Positions 34,701 through 42,054 of a DNA stretch of 62,140 nt are shown here, in pieces (the first letter of the stretch is position 1; every line of letters begins with the position of its first letter). The notes beneath the pieces were generated by a model. It saw only the letters and a list, made by a program, of their open reading frames with translations. It had not been told where the DNA came from and ran no database searches. The stretch covers positions 1-62,140 of the forward strand of contig JALEMR010000005.1 of assembly GCA_022768245.1 (NCBI GenBank), in the 5' to 3' direction. The position numbers and the translations under genes were made by a program. The stretch is from Oscillospiraceae bacterium (GTDB taxonomy: Bacteria; Bacillota; Clostridia; Oscillospirales; Ruminococcaceae).

Positions 34701-35930
34701 TCATTCAAGGGGCTGGATGCCTGCCTTGACTGCCCAGTCGTAGGTGGAAAGATAGGGGTCGGGGTCAACGGGGTCGGTGGAGAATATCTCATTGATAAGA
34801 CCGTCAGCGCCTACCTGACCTATCCTTACGGGCTTTACAAGGTGATGATTGTCGCCCTTGATCGTTACCATGCCCTCGGGAGCGTCGTAGGAGATATCAC
34901 CTGCTTCGATAGCTGCGATAACATCGTCCACCTCGAAGCTGCCTGCCTTTTCACAGGCTGCCTTCCAGAGATATACTGCGTCGTATGCAGCCTCGGCAGG
35001 GTCGGAGGTCACGCGGTCCTCGCCGTATTTTTCCTTGTATGCCGATACAAATTCCGAGTTCTTTGCGGTATCGGTGGTCTGATAGTAGTTCCACGATACC
35101 ATATGTCCCTGGAGGATATCCGAGCCGATAGTTGCTACTTCCTCTTCCGCAATGGAGAAGGACATGGTCATGTATTCCTTGCTGGTGTAGTTTTTCTCGC
35201 TCATCTGCTTGAAGAAGGAAACGTTGCCCGTACCGTTGAGGGTGTTGATGATTACATCGGGCTGTGCGGCTTCTATCTTTGCGATGATAGCCGCGAAGTC
35301 GGTCTGGTCCATATCGGCGTATTCCTCGCCGACCACTTCAAGTCCCGCATTTGCGACCTGCGCATTGATTATCATGTTTGCAGTTCTGGGGAACACGTAG
35401 TCCGAGCCCAGCAGGAAGAATTTCGTATAGCCCTGTTCGATGAGATAGTCGATAGCGGGAACAATCTGCTGATTGGGAGCGGCACCCGTATACACGATGT
35501 TGGAGGAGCTTTCCATGCCCTCATACTGAACGGGGTACCAGAGCAGGGCGTCATATTCCTCGACGATAGGCTTTACAGCCTTTCTTGACGATGATGTCCA
35601 GCAGCCGAAGATCGTTGCCACGCCCTCGCTGTCTACGAGCTTTTCAGCCTTTGTGGCGAAGGTGGAGGGCTCGGAAGCGCCGTCCTCCTCAACGTATACG
35701 ATCTGCTTGCCGTTAACGCCGCCTGCCGCGTTGATCTCCTCGATAGCGAGGACCTCTGCGTCGCGGACGGACTTTTCACTGATGGCCATGGAGCCTGTCA
35801 GCGAGTGGAGAAGTCCCACCTTGACGGTATCTGCGGAATCGTCCTCCTTGCCGCAGCCTGCGGTGAATGTGGCTGTGAGAGCCGCTGCGGACAGCACCGC
35901 GAGAGCCCTTCTGAATTTTGACTTTTTCAT
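34701..35930 (-). CDS. urtA: Urea ABC transporter substrate-binding lipoprotein UrtA
   Basis: About 409 residues. Signal peptide with lipobox TAGC, then VKVGLLHSLTGSMAISEKSV, the usual UrtA opening; LWYPVQYEGMESS and GSDYVFPRTANMI are also specific to urea-binding proteins of the amide-urea family. It captures urea outside the membrane. The ATG at 35930 has GGAGG 8 bases upstream. It begins the urtABCDE-kinase operon; a terminator-like hairpin lies only 38 bases before it. Confidence 0.95.
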   Translation of the reverse strand: MKKSKFRRALAVLSAAALTATFTAGCGKEDDSADTVKVGLLHSLTGSMAISEKSVRDAEVLAIEEINAAGGVNGKQIVYVEEDGASEPSTFATKAEKLVDSEGVATIFGCWTSSSRKAVKPIVEEYDALLWYPVQYEGMESSSNIVYTGAAPNQQIVPAIDYLIEQGYTKFFLLGSDYVFPRTANMIINAQVANAGLEVVGEEYADMDQTDFAAIIAKIEAAQPDVIINTLNGTGNVSFFKQMSEKNYTSKEYMTMSFSIAEEEVATIGSDILQGHMVSWNYYQTTDTAKNSEFVSAYKEKYGEDRVTSDPAEAAYDAVYLWKAACEKAGSFEVDDVIAAIEAGDISYDAPEGMVTIKGDNHHLVKPVRIGQVGADGLINEIFSTDPVDPDPYLSTYDWAVKAGIQPLE

Positions 35931-35961
35931 AAGCTTTTCCTCCGTTACTTTTCTCTTTTTC

Positions 35962-36000
35962 ACAAAAAAAATCGGCTATGCCAAGGATATGGCATTACCG
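35962..36000 (-). terminator. Terminator or attenuator in front of urtA
   Basis: On the minus strand: CGGTAATGCCA / TGGCATAGCCG (two mismatches) closing a 6-base loop, followed by eight T. It closes the kinase-like gene upstream, but it is only about 38 bases from the urtA ATG, which leaves no room for a normal downstream promoter. Confidence 0.7.
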
Positions 36001-36017
36001 ACTGCTTTGTCGTTCAA

Positions 36018-36710
36018 TTATTTGAAGCCCAGCTGCTCCAGAGCCTTATCATTTTCGGCAGTACCCTTCTTTTCGAGGATATCGTCGCCCAGCTTGATCT
36101 TGAGATATTGGATTATCAGCTCGGCGCATTTTTCTCTGCCTATCCTGTCGGAATTGAGGGTCATGTCGTAAAGCACGGGATTTGTCCAGACCTCGCCGCC
36201 CGTGTAGTACTTGTAATAATCGGCGCGGTACTTGTCGGTCTGATAGATCATCTTGTGAGCCTCGTCCTCGGTGACTCCCAGCCGTTCGATGACCGACTTC
36301 ACGCAGTATGCGCGGGGAGCTTCGATATACACGCTGACAACATTGTCATAGTCCCGAAGCAGATGATTCGCACATTTTCCGATGATTATGCAGGACTGGT
36401 TCTTACCCAGCTCCTTGATTATCTTCGCCTGGATATTGTACAGGTTCACATCGGAAATAAAGCTGCGCTCGGTAGGCTCGACGATATCGTCGCTGGCGGG
36501 AGCCTTCATAAGGCGCTTTATCAGATGATAGCCTCTCAGCTTTTCGTCCACCTGAAAGAACAGATCCTTATTTATCCCGCTGTAGTTGGAAGCCATGTTA
36601 AGTATCTGGCTCTCATAGCAGGGGATGCCCAGTCTTTTTGACAGGTCCAGACCTATCTGCTTTCCGCCGCTGCCGAAGCCTCGTGCGATAGTGATAACGT
36701 AATTTTCCAT
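36018..36710 (-). CDS. Cytidylate kinase-like family protein
   Basis: 230 residues. N-terminal P-loop-like ITIARGFGSGGKQIGLDLSK, then LGKNQSCIIIGKCANHLL, as in the cytidylate kinase-like family common in Clostridia. It is not the canonical Cmk, and the substrate is not established. ACGGAGG precedes the ATG. It is co-directional with the urt operon and may be transcribed into it through the attenuator-like hairpin. Confidence 0.85.
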   Translation of the reverse strand: MENYVITIARGFGSGGKQIGLDLSKRLGIPCYESQILNMASNYSGINKDLFFQVDEKLRGYHLIKRLMKAPASDDIVEPTERSFISDVNLYNIQAKIIKELGKNQSCIIIGKCANHLLRDYDNVVSVYIEAPRAYCVKSVIERLGVTEDEAHKMIYQTDKYRADYYKYYTGGEVWTNPVLYDMTLNSDRIGREKCAELIIQYLKIKLGDDILEKKGTAENDKALEQLGFK

Positions 36711-36788
36711 CGGTTCTCACCTCCGTTTTCATGCTTTTATTATACCGCACAAAATCGGAAATGAACACACCAAAAAGCAGAGAAAAGC

Positions 36789-36866
36789 CTATAAAAATTA
36801 GCCAATAGCGTTTAGCAATTAGCGATTAGAAATAAAAGCTTATAGTTGATCCCTAATAGCTATTAG
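36789..36866. repeat. AT-rich short-repeat patch
   Basis: Several imperfect copies of a TTAGC/GCTAA-type motif, ending in a perfect 14-bp palindrome CTAATAGCTATTAG (36853-36866) that overlaps the stop of the response regulator gene. It could act as a weak hairpin; no T-tract. Confidence 0.4.
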
Positions 36867-37636
36867 CTGTTCGATGACAGCTGCTGCCTGTACTGCGACG
36901 GTGTCTTGCCGGTCATTTCCTTGAAGATGCGGGTGAAGTAGTCGGGGGAGGAATAGCCCAGCTTTTCGCTTACCTGATAGGTCTTATAGTTTCCCGTGGC
37001 GAGCAGCTCCTTGGCGTACTCAACCTTTACTGCGGAGGAAAAATAATTGAACGTTACGCCCATGTTCTGCTTGAAAAGCTTGCCGAAATAGTCCTTGTTG
37101 AAGCTGAAATGCTCCGCCGCTTCGTCCATTGTGACGATCTCGCTGCGGTTTTCCGAAAAGTATTCGCATATCTGTCTGACAAAGCTGTTTTCGTCGCCGG
37201 TCTTTCCGATGTACCGCAGAGCCGCCGCAACGCTGGACGATATCCCTGAAGATGCCGCTTTTTCGGATATGCACTGTGCCGTGCGCTCCAGTACAGCTTC
37301 CAGCTTTTTCTCGTCCACGGGCTTTAGTATGTAGTCGAAGGCTCCGAGGATAAGCCCCTGCCGCGCATATTCAAACTCGTCGTAGGAGCTGACAAAGATG
37401 ACGCACACGTCTGTCCCGCGCTTTTTTATCTCCCGAAGCAGTTCTATCCCGTCAACGAAGGGCATTCTTATATCGGTCACTATCAGGTCGAATTTCTCCC
37501 TGCCCAGCACTTCGAGAGCGTCCTTTCCGTTTGAGACCTCCCTTGCTATTCTGAAGCCGCACTCGCTCCAGACCTTCATCTTTGAATAGAGGAACCGCAT
37601 GGCGGGGTCGTCCTCCACAAGCAGTATATTGTACAT
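36863..37636 (-). CDS. Response regulator with AraC-type DNA-binding domain (YesN-like)
   Basis: 257 residues. Receiver domain with LLVEDDPAM and Asp55 in DLIVTDIRMPF, Lys in ILKPVDEKK; a short linker; then two AraC helix-turn-helix motifs (EAAEHFSFNKDYFGKLFKQN and VSEKLGYSSPDYFTRIFKEM). It lies three bases after the hybrid kinase gene and is its likely partner. Position between the urt operon and the divergent urease operon suggests control of one or both, which is inference. AGGAGG precedes the ATG. Confidence 0.92.
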   Translation of the reverse strand: MYNILLVEDDPAMRFLYSKMKVWSECGFRIAREVSNGKDALEVLGREKFDLIVTDIRMPFVDGIELLREIKKRGTDVCVIFVSSYDEFEYARQGLILGAFDYILKPVDEKKLEAVLERTAQCISEKAASSGISSSVAAALRYIGKTGDENSFVRQICEYFSENRSEIVTMDEAAEHFSFNKDYFGKLFKQNMGVTFNYFSSAVKVEYAKELLATGNYKTYQVSEKLGYSSPDYFTRIFKEMTGKTPSQYRQQLSSNS

Positions 37637-37639
37637 ACA

Positions 37640-40345
37640 TCATTCCTCCTGTTCCGTAAATTCCTTGACTATGCCCGCAAAGTCGTATCGCTCCGCAAGC
37701 TCTTCGACGCGGCGGAATTTCTCCCTGTCAAGATTATTTCTGAAAGCGGAGCGGTTCTCGCCGAAATACTCCGCCGCCGAGATGTCATAATCTCCGCACA
37801 GCTTCAGCAGCTTTTTCAGCTTCTCCTCAAAGGGTATATCATCGCCCGCACTGTCACGGATATCGTTTATCTTCAGGAATCCCTGCATTTCATCGGCTGC
37901 TTCTTCAAAGGCACGATAAAACTTCTCGTCGCTGTCATGTCTGCCCGAATGAAGCTCGGCAAGGAGCGCCTGCGAGGCTTCGTAAAGGGGCATGCACCGC
38001 AGATTCCCCGATACGCCCGATACGTCGTGGAGAATACGCCGCGCGATGGGATAGTTCCCGTTTCCGATGTGTATTTTGAGCTGTTCGCAGGTGTGCTCGT
38101 TGTTACGGAGAAATCTTCTGACAGACCTGACGAGCACGTTCATATTTCCTCCCAGCTCTTCGAGGCAGCGCCTGCTGTCAAAGGCGGAGCTTACTCCCGT
38201 GTACAGCAGGTCGGGAGTCTCCGCCGCGATGCCGAGATACTCCCCGATAAGCTCGCGGAGCCGCTCGGGGTCGAAGGGCTTGGAAATGTAGTCGTTCATT
38301 CCTGCGGCTCGGACCTTTTCGGAAACGCCCGAGACCACGTCCGCAGTAAGAGCGATGATAGGCGTGAATCGGCAGGGTTTTATCCGCCTTATGCAGCGGG
38401 CGGTCTCGTACCCGTCCATGTCGGGCATATGCAGGTCCAGGAATATCAGGTCAGGCGCGGTCTGCTCTGCGCATTCCACCGCCTTCTCGCCGCAGTCTGC
38501 GGTGATGACCTCCGCGCCGTACATGCGCAGTATCTCCTGTTCTATATCCAGATTTACGATGTTGTCGTCCACCAGCAGAATATGCACCTCGCCGTCAAAG
38601 GGGACGGCGCTTTCCGCTTCAATGCTGTCCTCGGAGCGGCTGCCGTATTCAAACTCCATTTTAAAGCTGAACCGCGAGCCCTTTCCCTCTTCCGAGGTGA
38701 CTTCTATACCGTACTTCCCGCAGCTTGCGTTCTGCACGATACTCCGGGATATGGGCAGACCCAGTCCCGTGCCGCCGTATTTTCGGGTAACTCCCGCGTC
38801 TGTCTGGACGAAGGGCTCGAATATCTTGGGTATATTCTCCGCGGCAATGCCTATCCCCGTATCGGTTACGGAAAAGCTCATCAGCGCTTTTCCGTCCTCA
38901 TCGCCCAGATATTCCGCCGACAGAGTCACGCTCCCGTGAGAGGTGAATTTCAATCCGTTCCCGATAAGGTTTATCAGCACCTGCCGCAGCCGCAGGGGGT
39001 CGCCCTTCACATATAATGGGATATCTCCCGAAAAATCGGGGATAAGCGCTATCCCTTTCTGCGCCGCATTGTTTTCCATTATCCCGCAGACGTCGTCGAG
39101 AAGCTCTGTTAGGTCGAAATCCGTACATTCAAGCTGCATTTTTCCCGACTCTATCTTCGAAAAGTCAAGCACATTATTTATCAGCCCCAGCAGATTCTCC
39201 GAGGATATCTCGATGCTGCGGCAGTATTTTTTCTGCCTGTCGTCAAGGGGCGTTTTTTCAAGGAGATACAGATAGCCCGTGATAGCATTCAAAGGTGTGC
39301 GCAGCTCATGGCTCATATTTGCGAAGAATATGCTTTTTGCGGCGTTGGCGCTGTCCGCCTCGTCCCTTGCGGTGCGCATTGCCTGCTCCGCTTCGGTGCG
39401 GCGCTTCAGCTCCCGGTTGAGTATCAGGGAAAGACGGTTGAATTTCTCCCCGAAGCGGTAAAGCTCATATGCGCCCTCGGGAGTGACCCGTATCTGCGAG
39501 AAGTCGCTGTCGGAGAAATCCTTCTCCTTTTCCGCGCGGGAAAGCTCCTTTGAGTATCTGTTCAGCGGCTTGATGTACAGCGAATTCAGTCCGATAAGCA
39601 GCACTGCTATCAGCGCAAGCACCGCCGCCGAACAGGCAAGCTGGACATATGACGCGAAGCTTCGTCCCTTTGCCGCCTGACTTACTTCGTCGTCCAGCCG
39701 CTTTGCGAGGACGGTCTGAAAATCCTCGATGGGCGACATGATAAGGTCCTTAGAATCGCTGTAGAAGCTGTCGTAGAGTATCTCACGGGACTTTGCCGAC
39801 TTTTCCTCGGGGGAAAGGCTCTCGTATTCCGCGGGGAGCGCACATTCCTCCACAGCCTTTACGTATTCGCAGAGCTTTTCATCATAGGTGAGCTCCGCAG
39901 CAGTCATTCCGCGGGCTTCAAGCATAAGCTTCATGGAGACGGTCTCGGTCTTGATAAGCTCGTCGGAGTAGCTTTTCGCTTCCGACAGCAGCTTCCGCTC
40001 GTTTTCGGGCGGGTCATAGGAGGAAAGCTTTTCTATGACGTTATCCCTTGTCATTTTATCTTTGACCTCGAACCAGTAGTTGTACAGATGCTCGATATTG
40101 CCCGTGACGGAGAATTTCCGCGCTTCGTCGGTAAGATAGTCCGACGCGTCCGCAAGGGCTTCACCCAGAGCGGAAAGCTCCGTCCTATTCTGCTCCGCCT
40201 GAGCCTCCCGCTCCACGCAGCTGTTCATATAGCGGCTGCTGATGAACATTATCACCGCAACAGCTATGAACATCAGCGCTGAAACGGAGTATATCCGTTT
40301 GCTGTTGAAAATCTTTTCTTTTTTATGCAAAGCGCGCTTCGGCAT
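37640..40345 (-). CDS. Membrane hybrid sensor histidine kinase with receiver and HPt domains
   Basis: 901 residues. Membrane segments at about 18-37 and 233-255 enclose an outer, helical, Glu/Lys-rich sensor domain of some 195 residues. Then a coiled linker, HisKA (His346 in ANMSHELRTPLN), ATPase (460-565; DTGIGI, GGTGLGLPIS), receiver (588-705; Asp637) and HPt (725-820; His773 in ILHDVSGVSGN). Phosphate can pass His-Asp-His to the adjacent regulator. ATG 40345 follows GGGAGG. The signal is unknown; urea, ammonia or pH are candidates from the neighbourhood. Confidence 0.92.
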   Translation of the reverse strand: MPKRALHKKEKIFNSKRIYSVSALMFIAVAVIMFISSRYMNSCVEREAQAEQNRTELSALGEALADASDYLTDEARKFSVTGNIEHLYNYWFEVKDKMTRDNVIEKLSSYDPPENERKLLSEAKSYSDELIKTETVSMKLMLEARGMTAAELTYDEKLCEYVKAVEECALPAEYESLSPEEKSAKSREILYDSFYSDSKDLIMSPIEDFQTVLAKRLDDEVSQAAKGRSFASYVQLACSAAVLALIAVLLIGLNSLYIKPLNRYSKELSRAEKEKDFSDSDFSQIRVTPEGAYELYRFGEKFNRLSLILNRELKRRTEAEQAMRTARDEADSANAAKSIFFANMSHELRTPLNAITGYLYLLEKTPLDDRQKKYCRSIEISSENLLGLINNVLDFSKIESGKMQLECTDFDLTELLDDVCGIMENNAAQKGIALIPDFSGDIPLYVKGDPLRLRQVLINLIGNGLKFTSHGSVTLSAEYLGDEDGKALMSFSVTDTGIGIAAENIPKIFEPFVQTDAGVTRKYGGTGLGLPISRSIVQNASCGKYGIEVTSEEGKGSRFSFKMEFEYGSRSEDSIEAESAVPFDGEVHILLVDDNIVNLDIEQEILRMYGAEVITADCGEKAVECAEQTAPDLIFLDLHMPDMDGYETARCIRRIKPCRFTPIIALTADVVSGVSEKVRAAGMNDYISKPFDPERLRELIGEYLGIAAETPDLLYTGVSSAFDSRRCLEELGGNMNVLVRSVRRFLRNNEHTCEQLKIHIGNGNYPIARRILHDVSGVSGNLRCMPLYEASQALLAELHSGRHDSDEKFYRAFEEAADEMQGFLKINDIRDSAGDDIPFEEKLKKLLKLCGDYDISAAEYFGENRSAFRNNLDREKFRRVEELAERYDFAGIVKEFTEQEE

Positions 40346-40370
40346 GATTATCCCTCCCGAAAAAAGAAAA

Positions 40371-40422
40371 GCAGCGGCGCAGTGCAGTCGTATGACCGAT
40401 ACACAGCGCCGTTGCTTTTTTA
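40371..40422. terminator. Bidirectional terminator-like hairpin in the hybrid kinase leader
   Basis: Stem GCAGCGGCGC / GCGCCGTTGC (40371-40380, 40406-40415), with T-runs on both sides. On the minus strand it lies between the promoter and the ATG of the kinase gene, starting almost at the 5' end of the transcript, so it could attenuate that gene. Confidence 0.65.
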
Positions 40423-40424
40423 AT

Positions 40425-40453
40425 ATGTTACCACAACAGAGCATAAATTTCAA
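40425..40453 (-). promoter_or_regulatory. Promoter of the hybrid kinase-regulator operon
   Basis: Minus strand TTGAAA (40453-40448), 17-bp spacer, TAACAT (40430-40425). About 100 bases from here to the urease promoter on the other strand. Confidence 0.6.
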
Positions 40454-40553
40454 TGATATAGGATAAATATTTGATGAACAAAATCCGAAGAGAGCTTTTC
40501 GAAAATATCTGAAATTTTATGGGAAATCTCTGATTTTTTCAGGCAGGGGACTC

Positions 40554-40582
40554 TTGAAATATCCGCTCCGATATGGTATAAT
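40554..40582 (+). promoter_or_regulatory. Promoter of the urease operon
   Basis: TTGAAA (40554-40559), 17-bp spacer, TATAAT (40577-40582); extended by TATGG before the -10. Transcription should start near 40589, leaving a 70-base leader before the first gene. Confidence 0.8.
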
Positions 40583-40600
40583 GACAGCGTGATAAAAAGC

Positions 40601-40634
40601 AAGGGCGCTCTTACCGTAAGGCAGGAGCGCCCTT
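40601..40634 (+). other. Leader hairpin of the urease operon
   Basis: A perfect 10-bp stem AAGGGCGCTC / GAGCGCCCTT with a 14-base loop, inside the 5' leader. The ribosome site GAAAGGA follows about 10 bases later. No long T-tract follows, so it is not a plain terminator. It may stabilise the message or be bound by a regulator. It fits no riboswitch class I can name. Confidence 0.5.
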
Positions 40635-40659
40635 ATGTTTTCTGAAAGGAAGGATAAAT

Positions 40660-41052
40660 ATGGCTTGTTTTTTAGTACCCGCAGCAGAGGCTGTCGTAAC
40701 TACTGTAATTGCAAAGGCTGTAAAAACTCATGAGGCAAAGTCGGAGACCGTTTCCGACAATTCCGATAAGATAACGCTCTCTCATAAGCTGGGCAGACTG
40801 TCGGGCTTTCTGTGGGGAGGCTCGGGACTCCTTGCCTTTGAGCATCTCTGGCACGGTGAGATATCTCCCGTATTCCCGTTCCTGACGGCGGCGGGCGATC
40901 CCGAGGCTATGTCGGTCGTTATCCATGAAATGGCGACTGCGGGCGTGTGCATGGCTCTGCTTGTGACGGTGTTCTGGGCGTCGCTTACTGTGGGCGAGGA
41001 TATCCTCCGCAGACGCTCCGTCACTGAAAAGACAGGGGAGGATTCGGTATGA
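40660..41052 (+). CDS. Unknown small membrane protein 1 of the urease operon
   Basis: 130 residues. An N-terminal hydrophobic stretch (FLVPAAEAVVTTVIAKAV), a second around 45-66 (LGRLSGFLWGGSGLLAFEHL) and a third near 91-115 (MATAGVCMALLVTVFWASLT). Loops hold EHLWHGE and VIHEM, with His residues that could meet metal or protons. GAAAGGAAGG precedes the ATG. Its stop overlaps the next ATG (ATGA). It is the first gene of the urease operon. I do not recognise the family; UreI, UreJ/HupE and Ni permeases look different. Confidence 0.75.
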   Translation: MACFLVPAAEAVVTTVIAKAVKTHEAKSETVSDNSDKITLSHKLGRLSGFLWGGSGLLAFEHLWHGEISPVFPFLTAAGDPEAMSVVIHEMATAGVCMALLVTVFWASLTVGEDILRRRSVTEKTGEDSV

Positions 41053-41375
41053 CTTTGCTTATCACATTTATTGCGGCAGTGGTCTCCGCTGTCATATGGT
41101 ATACCGGCGAAAATGCACGCATGATGAAGATAGGTCTGCTGTGCTATATGTACTGGGGAGCTTCCCTTATGTGGCTGGTGGACGCTGTATTTGAATATGC
41201 GGAAATGGGTTCGGAGTTTTTCCTGCCCGCTGCAGCGGATATGCTCAACGACGCGTTTCTCGGAGTGTGCGCAGTGGTTCTCGGACTTATCGTCTGGACG
41301 GCTGTTCTGATGATAAAGGACCCCTGCAATATCGTCCGCGGCGCAGGGCGGGATGATCGGAGGAATATACTATGA
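41049..41375 (+). CDS. Unknown small membrane protein 2 of the urease operon
   Basis: 108 residues with three membrane segments ([58 protein letters not shown]) and a basic C-terminal tail ([10 protein letters not shown]). It overlaps the previous gene and ureAB by 4 bases each (ATGA), so production is tied to urease. With its partner it may form a two-part membrane complex for urea, ammonium or nickel, but nothing in the sequence proves this. No known family recognised. Confidence 0.75.
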   Translation: MTLLITFIAAVVSAVIWYTGENARMMKIGLLCYMYWGASLMWLVDAVFEYAEMGSEFFLPAAADMLNDAFLGVCAVVLGLIVWTAVLMIKDPCNIVRGAGRDDRRNIL

Positions 41376-42052
41376 GACTGGTTCCGAGAGAACAGGACAA
41401 GCTTATGCTCCACTATGCGGGACTGCTTGCCAAGGACAGAAAGGAACGGGGACTCAAGCTCAACTACCCCGAAGCTGTGGCTTACATCAGTATGGAGGTC
41501 ATGGAAAGGGCACGGGAGGGCATGTCCGCCGCGGAGCTTATGAATTACGGCACAAAGCTGCTCACCGCCGACGACGTAATGGACGGCGTTCCCGAAATGA
41601 TACATGAGATACAGATAGAATCCACCATGCCCGACGGCACGAAGCTGGTCACCGTGCACGATCCCATTAAGGGAAACGGCAGGTGCGTTCCCGGCGAATT
41701 TCTTATAGACGAGGGCGATATCACGCTGAACGAGGGCACCGAGTCTGTTGAGCTCACCGTGGCAAACACGGGCGACCGTCCCATTCAGGCAGGCTCTCAT
41801 TTCCACTTCTTTGAACTGAACAAGGCTCTGGATTTCGACCGAAAGGCAGCCTACGGCATGAGACTTGATATCCCCTCGGGCACGGCTGTACGATTTGAGC
41901 CCGGTGAGAAAAAGACGGTGCGTCTTATCCCCATTGGCGGAGACCGCGTAGGATATGGTCTGAATGGACTGGTAAACGGAAAAATGGATGACCCCGACGT
42001 GAGAGCGGCAGCCTTTGAGAAGGCGAAGGCTCTGGGCTTCAAAGGAGTGTGA
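41372..42052 (+). CDS. ureA: Urease gamma-beta fusion subunit
   Basis: 226 residues. Residues 1-100 are the gamma subunit ([35 protein letters not shown]), and from about 105 the beta subunit ([54 protein letters not shown]). The fusion resembles Helicobacter UreA, although most Clostridia keep them separate. It assembles with UreC into the cytoplasmic Ni enzyme hydrolysing urea to ammonia and carbamate. Confidence 0.95.
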   Translation: MRLVPREQDKLMLHYAGLLAKDRKERGLKLNYPEAVAYISMEVMERAREGMSAAELMNYGTKLLTADDVMDGVPEMIHEIQIESTMPDGTKLVTVHDPIKGNGRCVPGEFLIDEGDITLNEGTESVELTVANTGDRPIQAGSHFHFFELNKALDFDRKAAYGMRLDIPSGTAVRFEPGEKKTVRLIPIGGDRVGYGLNGLVNGKMDDPDVRAAAFEKAKALGFKGV

Positions 42053-42054
42053 CT

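Noticed and set aside
37937-39016. Plus-strand open frame of about 359 codons opposite the hybrid kinase
   Set aside because: The kinase, receiver and HPt motifs are on the minus strand; the plus frame is a codon-bias artefact.
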